From NCBI RefSeq assembly GCF_000473145.1, contig NZ_KI421500.1, forward strand, positions 2,381,725 to 2,445,724: a DNA stretch of 64,000 nt. Direction: 5' to 3'. Of the stretch, positions 53,019 through 62,350 are shown piece after piece. The translations under genes were made by a program, and so were the position numbers. Source of the stretch: Leisingera daeponensis DSM 23529 (lineage in GTDB: Bacteria > Pseudomonadota > Alphaproteobacteria > Rhodobacterales > Rhodobacteraceae). Below the pieces are notes generated by a model. The model ran no database searches. It had not been told where the DNA came from and was given only the letters and a program-made list of their open reading frames with translations. Each line of letters begins with the position of its first letter. The first letter of the stretch is position 1.

Positions 53019-54437
53019 TCATGGAATCCAGCGCTGAACCAGGCGCACCGCGCGTTTCACCAGACTGCTTTCAAATAGCCGCGGGGAAAAATACGCGCCT
53101 GCCGCCCGTTTGTTGATCTCGCCAAAGGAGGGGTAAGGTGCAACCATGGCTGCAATCTGGCTCATTTTCAGGCGGTTGGCCAGTGCCATGGACCACAGGC
53201 TGATCAGCTCTCCGGCCTGATGCCCCGCGATGGTGGCCCCCACGGGACGCCCGCCAACGACCATCACCTTGATAAAGCCCTTGGCCTTGCGTTCGGCGAT
53301 GGCGCGGTCGTTGTGCTCATAGCTGAACCGCACCACCTCCAGCTTCACGCCATAGCGGTCGCGCGCCTGGGTTTCGCTCAGCCCCGCCTGCGCCAGCTCC
53401 GGGTCGGTGTAGGTCGCCCAGGGGATATGGCTGGTCTTGGCCTTGGACGGCAGCCCGAACAGCGCCGAGCGGATGATGACGCTGGCGTGGTAGCCCGCCA
53501 CATGGGTGAATTGCAGCCCGCCAGCCACGTCGCCAATGGCATAGACGCGTTTGTTGGTGGTCAGCAGGCTCTCGTCCACCTTGATGCCCCTGCCCCGGGT
53601 CTCGATCCCCGCAGCCTCCAGGTTCAGCCGCTCCGTGTTGGCCTTGCGCCCCACCGCCATCAGCAGATGGGTGCCGTGGAATCTGCTGCCGTCCCTGGTT
53701 TCGACCTCAATCGCGCCTGCCTGCCCGCTTACGCGGGACACCATGGCGCCCTCGGCAATCTCCACGCCCTCTGCGCGCAGGGCGTCAAGCACCAGCGCCG
53801 CGGCCTCCGGATCATCCTTGCCCAGCGCCTTCTGCCCCTCGATCACGGTAACCTTGCACCCCAGCCGCACATGCGCCTGCGCCATTTCCATGCCGATCGG
53901 CCCGCCGCCGATGATCAGCAGGTGCGCGGGCTTTTCGCGCAGATCGAACAGGGTCTCGTTGGTCTCGAACGGCACCTTCTCCAGCCCCGGGAGCGGCGGC
54001 ACCAGCGGCGAGGAACCGGTGGCGATAACAATGCGGCGCGCGGTGATGCGGTACGGCCCGGCCTCCACCTCGGTGTCAGAGGTGAAATGGCCGAACTCCC
54101 GGATCACCCGCACGCCCAGGCCCTCGAACCGCTCCTGGCTGTCGACCGGCGCGATGGTTCCGATCACCTGATGCACATGATCCTTGGCCGCGGCATAGTC
54201 CGGCTGCGGGTGCTGATCCGCCACGCCGAACGCCGCGGTATGCGCCTGGCCATAGGCGGCCTTGGCGCTGGCCAGCAGCGCCTTGGAGGGGACACAGCCG
54301 TAATTCAGACAGTCTCCGCCCATCTTGTGCCCTTCCAGCAGCACCACATCGGCGCCCATCTGGCTGGCCCCTGCGGCCACCGACAAGCCCCCCGATCCGG
54401 CGCCAATAACCAGAAGATCGCATTCAATACGGTTCAT
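53019..54437 (-). CDS. Class I pyridine nucleotide-disulfide oxidoreductase
   Basis: A 472-residue FAD flavoprotein of the dihydrolipoamide dehydrogenase/mercuric reductase group. FAD motif GAGSGGLSVAAGA, redox disulfide Cys43/Cys48 in GGDCLNYGCVPSKAL, NAD motif GGGPIGMEMAQ. The C-terminal interface normally has His-Pro-Thr...Glu; here it is APYPSFGE, so the catalytic His is Tyr. Neither lipoamide complex genes nor mer genes are near. It is coupled with a VTT membrane protein, a frequent pairing of this subfamily. Confidence 0.87.
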   Translation of the reverse strand: MNRIECDLLVIGAGSGGLSVAAGASQMGADVVLLEGHKMGGDCLNYGCVPSKALLASAKAAYGQAHTAAFGVADQHPQPDYAAAKDHVHQVIGTIAPVDSQERFEGLGVRVIREFGHFTSDTEVEAGPYRITARRIVIATGSSPLVPPLPGLEKVPFETNETLFDLREKPAHLLIIGGGPIGMEMAQAHVRLGCKVTVIEGQKALGKDDPEAAALVLDALRAEGVEIAEGAMVSRVSGQAGAIEVETRDGSRFHGTHLLMAVGRKANTERLNLEAAGIETRGRGIKVDESLLTTNKRVYAIGDVAGGLQFTHVAGYHASVIIRSALFGLPSKAKTSHIPWATYTDPELAQAGLSETQARDRYGVKLEVVRFSYEHNDRAIAERKAKGFIKVMVVGGRPVGATIAGHQAGELISLWSMALANRLKMSQIAAMVAPYPSFGEINKRAAGAYFSPRLFESSLVKRAVRLVQRWIP

Positions 54438-54439
54438 GT

Positions 54440-55204
54440 TCAGCTGTCCTTATTCTTGCGGCCGCGCAGGTTGCCGCGCACGGCCTTGACCAGGATCGGC
54501 ATCGCCGCCAGCACGCACAGCCCCAGGATCGGCCCGATCACATGCGGCTCCCACAGCAGGCTCAGGTCCGGATCCTCGCCGCGGTCAAAGACAGAGCCGA
54601 CGCCCACCCCGATCCAGGTAAAGACGATGGCACCAGGGATGATGCCCGCCGCGGTGGTCCACAGGAAGTTGCGGAACGTCACCCCCACCAGCGCCGGCAG
54701 CAGGTTGGCGACAAAGAACGGCACCGCCGGCACCAGCCGCAGCAGCAGCAGCACCTCGATCTCATTCTCCCGCAGCGCCTGTTTCAGCATCTGCACCCGG
54801 CCCTCGGCGGCTTCGATCCTGGCGGTCAGCATCGCCCCAAGCCCCATGCGCGCGGCCAGAAAGATGCCCGCCGCGCCGATGGTGGCAGAAACCACGTTGA
54901 ACAAGGTGCCCGCAGCCAGCCCGAACAGAAAGCCGCCGGTCACCGAGGCCACCGCCGCACCGGGCAGCGAAAACACCACGATGACAATGTAAAGCCCCAT
55001 GAACAGCGCCACCAGCCCCAGATAGTTCTGATCCCGGAACGCCATCAGCGCCTCGCGGTTGTCGCGCAGCGTGTCAAACGTCAGGTAATCCTTCAGCGTC
55101 ACCGCCCCGATCAGCGCCACAGCCGCCACCGCAATCAGCGGCAGGTGGCGCGCCAGGCCAGGCTTTGATCCAGCTTGCGGGTCGGAATTGGGGGTCTCGG
55201 TCAT
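54440..55204 (-). CDS. TVP38/TMEM64 (VTT domain) membrane protein
   Basis: A 254-residue protein with about six helices. VTT core: SLPGAAVASVTGGFLFGLAAGTLFNVVSATIGAAGIFLAAR and LLRLVPAVPFFVANLLPALVGV, with the family F/G-rich loop. The start at 55204 follows the likely N-terminus MTETPNSD; the longer frame lacks support. DedA-superfamily members move lipids or maintain membrane potential. The oxidoreductase ATG is 3 bp past its stop. Confidence 0.85.
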   Translation of the reverse strand: MTETPNSDPQAGSKPGLARHLPLIAVAAVALIGAVTLKDYLTFDTLRDNREALMAFRDQNYLGLVALFMGLYIVIVVFSLPGAAVASVTGGFLFGLAAGTLFNVVSATIGAAGIFLAARMGLGAMLTARIEAAEGRVQMLKQALRENEIEVLLLLRLVPAVPFFVANLLPALVGVTFRNFLWTTAAGIIPGAIVFTWIGVGVGSVFDRGEDPDLSLLWEPHVIGPILGLCVLAAMPILVKAVRGNLRGRKNKDS

Positions 55205-55536
55205 GTCGGTTTCGGGTCCGTGGTTGCTGCAGGGTCTGTTGCTACGTGTTAAATGGCCGCTGTGCGAGGCCAAGCAGCCCCGCTTCACAGGTGCTTGAAC
55301 ACAGTTCCGGATTTCGTGAGCTTTGTGGCAGAATCACCAGCCCCATGTTACAGCCGCAGCGTCCGGACCGGCCGTTCCAGGGCAGTTTTTGGCAGAAATG
55401 TTGCATATTGCCCGGAAAAGGCGGCCTGCAGGGTTTGACTTGGCCGTCATTCCCTCCTAAAGACCGGGCTTCGAGATAGACCCCGGGCGGGCGATTCCGC
55501 GCCGTACCCGTAGACATAAATGTGGAGACCGGAGCG
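55205..55536. promoter_or_regulatory. rpmH: Divergent spacer with rpmH promoter
   Basis: TTGACT (55435-55440), a 17-bp spacer and TAAAGA (55458-55463) are the best promoter, about 74 bp before rpmH. The remaining 230 bp shows no gene. Confidence 0.55.
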
Positions 55537-55671
55537 ATGAAACGCACCTATCAGCCTTCGAACCTGGTTCGCAAACGCCGCCACGGCTTCCGTGCGCGCA
55601 TGGCCACCAAAGCAGGCCGCAAGATCCTGAACGCACGCCGCGCCCGCGGCCGCAAAGAACTGAGCGCATAA
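55537..55671 (+). CDS. rpmH: 50S ribosomal protein bL34
   Basis: A 44-residue ribosomal protein: [18 protein letters not shown] and then [24 protein letters not shown] lies just upstream. It heads the rpmH-rnpA unit. Confidence 0.98.
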   Translation: MKRTYQPSNLVRKRRHGFRARMATKAGRKILNARRARGRKELSA

Positions 55672-55694
55672 GCTCAGTTCCCGTTCTGACGGAC

Positions 55695-56120
55695 ATGACA
55701 CCGCCGGAGGCCCCCAAGGACGGCAACGCTGCCCGCGGGGATACGCCTCCGGCGGTGTCCGTTTGCGCATCGGATGCGCCCAAGCTTGAGGTCATGGCCA
55801 AGCGCCGTGATTTCCTCGCCTGCGCCCGCCCCCCTGCCCTGAAGCAGGGCACCAAGGGCATGATGGTCCAGGGCCGCAACCGACAGGATGACGGCGGCAT
55901 CCGCATGGGCTTCACCTGCTCCAAGAAAGTCGGCAACGCGGTGGCCCGCAACCGCGCCAAGCGCCGCTTGCGCGAGGCCGCGCGGATGATCCTGCCTGTG
56001 CATGGCCGCCCGGGCTGGGATTACGTGCTGATCGGCCGCGCCGATGAGACCGCCCAGCGCCCGTTCGAGGAGCTGAAGCGCGACCTGATCTATGCGCTGA
56101 AAAAGATCCACGGCCAGTAG
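55695..56120 (+). CDS. rnpA: Ribonuclease P protein component
   Basis: A 141-residue protein with an N-terminal low-complexity stretch and then the RnpA fold. The RNA-binding motif is RNRAKRRLREAAR. FTCSKKVGNAVARN is canonical. It helps RNase P RNA mature tRNA 5' ends. An internal ATG near 55794 (MAKRRDFL) would give a shorter, more usual length. Confidence 0.95.
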   Translation: MTPPEAPKDGNAARGDTPPAVSVCASDAPKLEVMAKRRDFLACARPPALKQGTKGMMVQGRNRQDDGGIRMGFTCSKKVGNAVARNRAKRRLREAARMILPVHGRPGWDYVLIGRADETAQRPFEELKRDLIYALKKIHGQ

Positions 56121-56156
56121 GGCAGCAACCGGCTCCCGGCTGTCTGAACGCGACTC

Positions 56157-56205
56157 GTCCGGCCGGCAGGCCGGACAGCGTCCGCTCCTCCGCGCGGGAG
56201 GACGC
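56157..56205. terminator. Paired hairpins between rnpA and yidD
   Basis: GTCCGGCC/GGCCGGAC (56157-56176) is followed by a GCGTCC/GGACGC stem (56178-56205) and TTT. Possible terminator or processing site. Confidence 0.5.
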
Positions 56206-56273
56206 TTTCGCCCCTTCCGGTCTCGGGCGCTGCCCTCATTGCCTTACTGCGCGGCTGCACCTATCTATCCGCC

Positions 56274-56504
56274 ATGACCCCGCTGGCCCATATCCTCGCA
56301 CTCCCCGTGCGCGCCTACCGGCTGCTGCTCAGCCCCTGGGTCGGCTTCAACTGCCGGTACCAGCCCACCTGCTCGGCCTACGCTTTGGAAGCGCTGGAGA
56401 AACACGGCGCCATCAAAGGCGCCTGGCTCACCCTCCGCCGCATCGGCCGCTGCCACCCCTTCGGCGGCGATGGCTATGACCCGGTGCCGGACCGCAAGGA
56501 CTGA
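56274..56504 (+). CDS. yidD: Membrane protein insertion efficiency factor YidD
   Basis: A 76-residue protein with [37 protein letters not shown] and [15 protein letters not shown], the YidD signature. It assists YidC/Sec insertion at the membrane. Confidence 0.96.
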   Translation: MTPLAHILALPVRAYRLLLSPWVGFNCRYQPTCSAYALEALEKHGAIKGAWLTLRRIGRCHPFGGDGYDPVPDRKD

Positions 56505-56506
56505 TC

Positions 56507-57043
56507 TCACTTCTTCCGGTTCAGCCCGCGCGCGATGGTGTCGATGATCATCCACATCAGGATGATGAACGGCAGGAAAGCCATCATCGGATCGCCCGCC
56601 GCCTTCCCGGCCTTGGCCGCTTTCAAGAGCGTGCCCACACCCTTGGGCGGCTGGCTGATATAGCTCTCCAGTTCCTTGGACGCCTTGACCAGAATGCCGT
56701 AGTCCTTATCCGGCTTTTTCTGCATCAGCTTCAGCGCGCTGGCGAGCCGCCCCAGCACGTTGTTCAGCTCATTCACCACGCTGTCGAGCCAGGTCACGCC
56801 GTCCTGCACATCCAAGGGCAGCTCGCCAAAGAACGGCGCGTTCTGCAGCTTGGTGACCTGCGACTGCTTCTTCATGAAAGCGGTGACCTTCTGCGCCGCG
56901 GCCTTGCCCTTGGCGGGCGTCATCGCGCCCTTCTCGAACTGCTTGACCACACCGCGCAGCTCTTTCTCCAGCCCTTTCAGGCCGGCCTCCGCCTCGCCCA
57001 CGGCCTTGCGGACAATCCGCGCCTCCTTGCTGTCTTCGCTCAT
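56507..57043 (-). CDS. Conserved-looking protein with C-terminal membrane anchor
   Basis: A 178-residue protein on the opposite strand. A charged helical front (KAVGEAEAGLKGLEKELRG, KGKAAAQKVTAFMKKQSQVTK) ends in one hydrophobic helix (MMAFLPFIILMWMIIDTIARGL) and a basic tail. No domain is recognised. It is convergent with yidD and 120 bp from ttcA. Confidence 0.65.
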   Translation of the reverse strand: MSEDSKEARIVRKAVGEAEAGLKGLEKELRGVVKQFEKGAMTPAKGKAAAQKVTAFMKKQSQVTKLQNAPFFGELPLDVQDGVTWLDSVVNELNNVLGRLASALKLMQKKPDKDYGILVKASKELESYISQPPKGVGTLLKAAKAGKAAGDPMMAFLPFIILMWMIIDTIARGLNRKK

Positions 57044-57163
57044 AAAATGCCCTCACTGATCAAATCGCTTTACCGCTCCAGCTTAGCGCGCCTTACCGCC
57101 GCCCCCTAGCGCTGCACACCTTTTTTCCTTGGCAAAACGCCCGTGCTCGGCTAGGGCGCGCGC

Positions 57164-58051
57164 ATGCTTGATGATGATCTGGACGAAATCCATCCGCTGT
57201 TTGCCGGCGCCCCCGCAACCACTGAGTTCAAGAAGCTCAGGAAGCGCATCGTGCGCTATGCGCGTGAGGCCATCGACCAATACGGCATGGTCGAGCGCCG
57301 CGAGGACGGCAGCACGCCGAAATGGCTGGTCTGCCTGTCGGGCGGCAAGGACAGCTATACCCTGCTGGCTGTGCTCTATGAGCTGAAATGGCGCGGCCTC
57401 TTGCCGGTGGATCTCTTGGCCTGCAACCTGGACCAGGGCCAGCCGGGCTTTCCAGCCACCGTGCTGCCGGAGTTCCTGGAAAAGATGGGCGTGCCGCACC
57501 GGATCGAGTATCAGGACACCTATTCCATCGTGGTCGACAAGGTGCCGCAGGGGCGCACCTATTGCGCGCTGTGCTCGCGCCTGCGCCGCGGCAACCTCTA
57601 CCGCATCGCGCGCGAGGAAGGCTGCTCGGCGGTGGTTCTGGGCCATCACCGGGATGACATCCTGGAAACCTTCTTCATGAACCTGTTTCACGGCGGCCGT
57701 CTGGCGACCATGCCGCCCAAGCTGGTCAATGAGGAGGGCGATCTGTTCGTGTTCCGCCCGCTGGCCCATGTGGCAGAAGCCGACTGCGAGAAATTCGCCC
57801 GCGCAATGAACTATCCGATCATTCCCTGCGACCTCTGCGGCAGCCAGGACGGCCTGCAGCGCCAGCAGGTGAAACAGATCCTGGACCAGTGGGAATCAAA
57901 TTCGCCCGGACGCCGCCAGGTGATGTTCCGGGCGCTGATGAATGCGCGCCCCTCGCATCTGCTGGACCCGAAACTGTTCGATTTTGCTGGCCTGGAACTG
58001 AAGAAATCCGGCGATGAGCAGGAAAATTCCGGAATTCCCAAGCTGCGTTAA
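57164..58051 (+). CDS. ttcA: tRNA 2-thiocytidine(32) synthetase TtcA
   Basis: A 295-residue enzyme thiolates C32 of tRNAs. PP-loop SGGKDS at 59-64, C134-x-x-C137 (CALC), and C222/C225 (PCDLC) provide the Fe-S and catalytic cysteines. [27 protein letters not shown] is diagnostic. Confidence 0.95.
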   Translation: MLDDDLDEIHPLFAGAPATTEFKKLRKRIVRYAREAIDQYGMVERREDGSTPKWLVCLSGGKDSYTLLAVLYELKWRGLLPVDLLACNLDQGQPGFPATVLPEFLEKMGVPHRIEYQDTYSIVVDKVPQGRTYCALCSRLRRGNLYRIAREEGCSAVVLGHHRDDILETFFMNLFHGGRLATMPPKLVNEEGDLFVFRPLAHVAEADCEKFARAMNYPIIPCDLCGSQDGLQRQQVKQILDQWESNSPGRRQVMFRALMNARPSHLLDPKLFDFAGLELKKSGDEQENSGIPKLR

Positions 58052-58117
58052 CTCCCGGGTTAGATCAGCACCTTAGTCTCAGGCCGGAATGACTGGCTGC
58101 AGACGAAAGGTCTGAGA

Positions 58118-59662
58118 ATGATGAACACGGGTTCAGGTCTCCTGGCACGGCTCCGGCAAACCCTTGCCCCCGCACTTTTCGGGCCGCCCGTGCTCGCTTT
58201 CCTGCCCGCGCTGACGCTGGCCACCTACTGGCTCGGCGGCGAGGTGGCGCTGCTGTCGATGGCGCTTGGCCTTCCGGTGCTGCTCGCCGCCACCGGCGGC
58301 TTCAGCAAGCTCGGCGGCCGCGGCCGTGCCCGCGACAGCATCACCGGCATGATGCTGCGCGACGGGTTCGAGGAGGAGACTGCCCGCATCTACGCCGAAT
58401 GCGCCGATACCGATCTGCGCTCGGCCGTCTTCATCGTGGACCTCGACGACTATAAGGAGCTGGCCGACCGGCACGGCCAGGACGCGGGCGACCGGATCAT
58501 GCAGCAGTGCGGCGCGCAGATCGCCTCCGCCCTGCGCCAGAACGATGTCGTGGCCCGGCTCGGCGACAGCCGCTTCGCGATCTGCCTGGCTCCTACCCTG
58601 CAGCTGGACCTGGAACTGTGCATTCAGCTGGCGGGCCGGATTCAATCCGCCGCGGAGGAACCGGTGCCGCTGGACGGCACCACGGTTTACATGACCTCCT
58701 CCATCGGCTTCTGCCAGCGCAACCGGGCGCCGGGCAAAACCGGCGCCGACTGGACCGGCGCCGCGATCGCCGCCCTGGCCGAGGCGCAAAGCAACGGACC
58801 CGGCGGAATCCGCGCCTATTCGGCGGATATGTCGGGCCGCGGCAACTCCCGCTCCAACCTGCGCGAGGAAGCCGCGGCGGCGCTGGAGAACGGCCAGATT
58901 CAGGCCTGGTTCCAGCCGCAGATCTGCACCGACACCGGCCGGGTCTCGGGATTCGAAGCGCTGGCGCGCTGGTCGCATCCGGTGCAGGGGCTGATCCCGC
59001 CCTCCACCTTCCTGCCCGCGCTGGAAGAAGCCGGGCTGATGGACCGGCTCAGCCAGGTGATGCTCTACAACGCCCTGGTGGCGGTCAAGGCCTGGGACGC
59101 AGCCGGGGTGAACGTCCCTTGCGTCGGGGTAAACTTCGCCACCCAGGAGCTGCGCAACCCCGGGCTGGCCGGGCGCGTCAAATGGGAGCTGGAGCGGTTT
59201 GAACTGCCCCCCAGCCGCCTGTGTGTCGAGATCCTGGAAACCGTGATGACCGACCAGCCCGACGGCGTGGTCACCCGCAACATCCTCGCCCTCAGCGACC
59301 TGGGCTGCCACATCGACCTTGACGATTTCGGCACCGGCCACGCCTCGATCGCCGCGGTGCGCCGTTTCAACATCTCCCGCATCAAGATCGACCGCTCCTT
59401 TGTGATGAAGGCTGATCAGGACCCGGAACAGCAGAAACTGATCTCGGCGATCCTGACGATGGCAGAGCGGCTGGATCTGGACACCCTGGCCGAAGGGGTG
59501 GAAACCGCGGGCGAGCACGCGCTGCTGGCGCAGCTGGGCTGCGGCCACGTGCAGGGCTTCGGCATCGGCCGCCCGATGCCGTTTGAGCAGACGCTGGACT
59601 GGATCGCCGCCCATGAGGCGAAACTGCAGAACACGCCTGTGATCGGCCGCCAGACCCCCTGA
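58118..59662 (+). CDS. GGDEF-EAL protein with degenerate GGDEF
   Basis: A 514-residue protein. N-terminal hydrophobic region (about two helices), a GGDEF domain whose active loop reads LGDSR instead of GGDEF (no catalysis expected), and an EAL domain with intact motifs: EALARWSHP, ETVMTD, DLDDFGTGHAS, KIDRSFV and LAEGVET. It should degrade c-di-GMP, with the GGDEF part perhaps regulatory. Confidence 0.92.
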   Translation: MMNTGSGLLARLRQTLAPALFGPPVLAFLPALTLATYWLGGEVALLSMALGLPVLLAATGGFSKLGGRGRARDSITGMMLRDGFEEETARIYAECADTDLRSAVFIVDLDDYKELADRHGQDAGDRIMQQCGAQIASALRQNDVVARLGDSRFAICLAPTLQLDLELCIQLAGRIQSAAEEPVPLDGTTVYMTSSIGFCQRNRAPGKTGADWTGAAIAALAEAQSNGPGGIRAYSADMSGRGNSRSNLREEAAAALENGQIQAWFQPQICTDTGRVSGFEALARWSHPVQGLIPPSTFLPALEEAGLMDRLSQVMLYNALVAVKAWDAAGVNVPCVGVNFATQELRNPGLAGRVKWELERFELPPSRLCVEILETVMTDQPDGVVTRNILALSDLGCHIDLDDFGTGHASIAAVRRFNISRIKIDRSFVMKADQDPEQQKLISAILTMAERLDLDTLAEGVETAGEHALLAQLGCGHVQGFGIGRPMPFEQTLDWIAAHEAKLQNTPVIGRQTP

Positions 59663-59686
59663 CCGCTCGCTTCCGGGCACTTTATA

Positions 59687-59718
59687 CCGCGCCGGGGCGC
59701 TCTGCCGCCCCGGCGCGG
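59687..59718 (+). terminator. 13-bp stem after the GGDEF-EAL gene
   Basis: CCGCGCCGGGGCG pairs perfectly with CGCCCCGGCGCGG across CTCTGC. It is followed by GC-rich sequence, so Rho-independence is weak. Confidence 0.65.
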
Positions 59719-59795
59719 CCCGATTCTGCTTGACCTTTGCGGCCCACCTCTGTTGAACCCCACGTGTCCTTCCCTACACGAGGTGGCAGTCCCCA

Positions 59796-61598
59796 ATGGA
59801 CGATCAGAACAAAAATCTTATTCTCGCAACCGTACTCAGCTTTCTGGTGATCCTCGGGTGGTATACCTTATTCCCGCCGCCGGAACCGGAACAGGCGCCG
59901 GAAACCGCGGTCAGCGAAACCGCTCCCGCAGGCAATACCGCACTGGCGCCCAGCGCCGCGGCTGAGGCGGTGGACAGCAGCGCCCCGGCCCAGGCCGAAG
60001 CGCCGCAGGCCGCGCGCCTGGCCATCGACACGCCGCGGGTGACCGGCAGCATCTCGCTGCAGGGCGGCCGGATCGACGATCTGTCGCTGAAGGACTACCG
60101 CGAGACGCTGGACGCGAATTCCCCGATCGTCAAACTGCTGAAGCCGGTGGGCGAGGCCCAGGCCTATTACGCGCTCTATGGCTGGGCTCCGGGCGCCGGC
60201 CTGTCGCTGGATGACGTGCCGGGCGCCAACACCGTCTGGAGCGCCGGGGCAGACGCCACCCTGACCCCGGACAGCCCCGTCACCCTGACCTGGGACAACG
60301 GCAAGGGCCTGACCTTCAGCCGCACCATCTCGGTCGACGAGGATTACATGTTCTCGATCACCCAGTCGGTTGCCAACGCCTCCGGCGGCACCGTGTCGCT
60401 GGCGCCCTACGGCACCCTGGCCCGCCACAGCCAGCCGGCCGATCTGAAGAACTTCTTCATCCTGCACGAAGGCCTGGTTGGCATGTCCGACGGCGAGCTG
60501 GCCGAAATCGACTATGACGACATGGCCGATTTCGAAGCCGATGCGCGCGACGGCTCCAAGGCAGAGGTCCGCCAGGTCGCAGAGAACGGCTGGATCGGCT
60601 TCACCGACCATTACTGGATGTCGACCCTGGTCCCCGCGCCGGGCCAGGCCTTCCGCTCGATCGCCAAATTCGACGAGCGCCGCGATATCTACCAGACCGA
60701 CATCGTGCTGCCGACCGTGACCGTTGCCGACGGCCAGTCCTCCGAAGTGACCACCCAGCTGTTTGCCGGCGCCAAGGAATGGGAAACCATCCGCGGCTAC
60801 CAGAAGGCAGGCATCCAGGGTTTCCTGGACGTGATCGACTGGGGCTGGTTCTTCTTCCTGACCAAGCCGATGTTCTGGCTCCTGCACAACCTGAACGTCC
60901 TAATCGGCAACATGGGATGGGCGATCATCGGCCTGACCGTGGTGATCAAGATCCTGGTATTCCCGCTGGCCTATAAATCCTATGCCTCCATGGCGAAGAT
61001 GAAAGAGCTTCAGCCGGAGATGGAGAAGCTCAAGGAGCGCGCCGGCGACGACCGCCAGAAGATGCAGAAGGAGATGATGGAGCTCTACAAGCGGGAGAAG
61101 GTGAACCCCGCCGCGGGCTGCCTGCCGATCCTGATCCAGATCCCGATCTTCTTCTCGCTCTACAAGGTGATCTTCGTCACCCTGGAACTGCGCCACGCGC
61201 CCTTCTTCGGGCCCTTCCAGGACCTCAGCGCGCCGGATCCGACCTCGATCTTCAACCTGTTCGGCCTGCTGCCCTGGGCAGCCCCGGCCCCGGAAAGCAT
61301 CCTGGCGCTGGTCTTCATCGGCATCCTGCCGATCCTGCTGGGTGTGTCGATGTGGCTGCAGCAGAAGCTGAACCCGGCGCCCACCGACCCGACCCAGCAG
61401 ATGATCTTTGCCTGGATGCCCTGGGTGTTCATGTTCATGCTCGGCGGCTTCGCCTCCGGCCTGGTGGTCTACTGGATTGCCAACAACACGATCACCTTCA
61501 CCCAGCAGTATCTGATCATGCGCAGCCATGGCTATTCGCCGGACGTGTTCGGCAACATCAAGTCGAGCTTCAAGAAGAAGCCGAAGGCTGAGAAGTGA
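59796..61598 (+). CDS. yidC: Membrane protein insertase YidC
   Basis: A 600-residue insertase. N-terminal anchor (LILATVLSFLVILGWYTLF), large periplasmic domain, then five helices beginning KPMFWLLHNLNVLIGNMGWAIIGLTVVIKILVFPLAYKSYASMAKM. The C-terminal cytosolic tail ends KKKPKAEK. It inserts membrane proteins alone or with Sec. The next gene overlaps its stop. Confidence 0.97.
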   Translation: MDDQNKNLILATVLSFLVILGWYTLFPPPEPEQAPETAVSETAPAGNTALAPSAAAEAVDSSAPAQAEAPQAARLAIDTPRVTGSISLQGGRIDDLSLKDYRETLDANSPIVKLLKPVGEAQAYYALYGWAPGAGLSLDDVPGANTVWSAGADATLTPDSPVTLTWDNGKGLTFSRTISVDEDYMFSITQSVANASGGTVSLAPYGTLARHSQPADLKNFFILHEGLVGMSDGELAEIDYDDMADFEADARDGSKAEVRQVAENGWIGFTDHYWMSTLVPAPGQAFRSIAKFDERRDIYQTDIVLPTVTVADGQSSEVTTQLFAGAKEWETIRGYQKAGIQGFLDVIDWGWFFFLTKPMFWLLHNLNVLIGNMGWAIIGLTVVIKILVFPLAYKSYASMAKMKELQPEMEKLKERAGDDRQKMQKEMMELYKREKVNPAAGCLPILIQIPIFFSLYKVIFVTLELRHAPFFGPFQDLSAPDPTSIFNLFGLLPWAAPAPESILALVFIGILPILLGVSMWLQQKLNPAPTDPTQQMIFAWMPWVFMFMLGGFASGLVVYWIANNTITFTQQYLIMRSHGYSPDVFGNIKSSFKKKPKAEK

Positions 61599-62350
61599 GG
61601 CCCGCTGAGGTCACAGACATCTGGCGCCACCCGCTCAAATCACACGGGCGGGAGGCACTGGAAGCCGTAACTCTGAGCGCCGGGCAGACCATGCCCGGCG
61701 ACCGCGTTTGGGCGGTCGCGCATGAGGCCTCCAAGGCGGATGGCTCCGAATGGGTGCCCTGCCAGAACTTCACCCGCGTCGCCAAGGCGCCCGCGCTGAT
61801 GGCGGTCAATGCCCGGCTGGACGACGCCGCCGGCCAGCTGACGCTGACCCACCCGGACCGCCCCGATCTGACCTTCGACCCGGAAAACCCCGCGGATCTG
61901 CCGCGGTTCCTGGACTGGGAAAAACCGCTGCTGCCTGCAAACCGGGCCGGCTCGGCCCGCATTGTGCGGGTGCCGGGCCGCGGCCTGACCGACAGCGCGT
62001 TCCCCTCGATCACGCTGTGCAACCGGGCCTCCCACCGCGCGGTGGAACAGGCCATCGGCCACCCGCTGTCGCCGCTGCGCTGGCGCGGCAACATCTGGTT
62101 CGACCTGGATGACCCTTGGGCCGAAAACGATTGGCTGGGCCGCGAGGTGCAGATCGGCGGCGCAGTCCTTGCCGTCCGCGAGCGCGTTGTGCGCTGCCTG
62201 GCGACCACCGCCAACCCCGAAACCGGCGAACGCGACGCCGACACGCTGAAAACCCTGAAAGACAATTGGGGCCACCAGGATTTCTCGGTCTATGCCGAGG
62301 TGATCCGCGGCGGCCCTGTCCGCATCGGCGATGCGGTGAAGGTACTGTGA
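61595..62350 (+). CDS. MOSC domain protein
   Basis: A 251-residue protein starting at GTG overlapping the yidC stop. MOSC N-terminal beta-barrel EVTDIWRHPLKSHGREALEAVTL and GDRVWAVAHE, with the core GREVQIGGAVLAVRERVVRCLATTANPETGERD containing the conserved Cys. Family members handle molybdenum-cofactor sulfur or act in hydroxylamine reduction. The genomic link with yidC-engB is common in Rhodobacterales. Confidence 0.9.
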   Translation: MRPAEVTDIWRHPLKSHGREALEAVTLSAGQTMPGDRVWAVAHEASKADGSEWVPCQNFTRVAKAPALMAVNARLDDAAGQLTLTHPDRPDLTFDPENPADLPRFLDWEKPLLPANRAGSARIVRVPGRGLTDSAFPSITLCNRASHRAVEQAIGHPLSPLRWRGNIWFDLDDPWAENDWLGREVQIGGAVLAVRERVVRCLATTANPETGERDADTLKTLKDNWGHQDFSVYAEVIRGGPVRIGDAVKVL

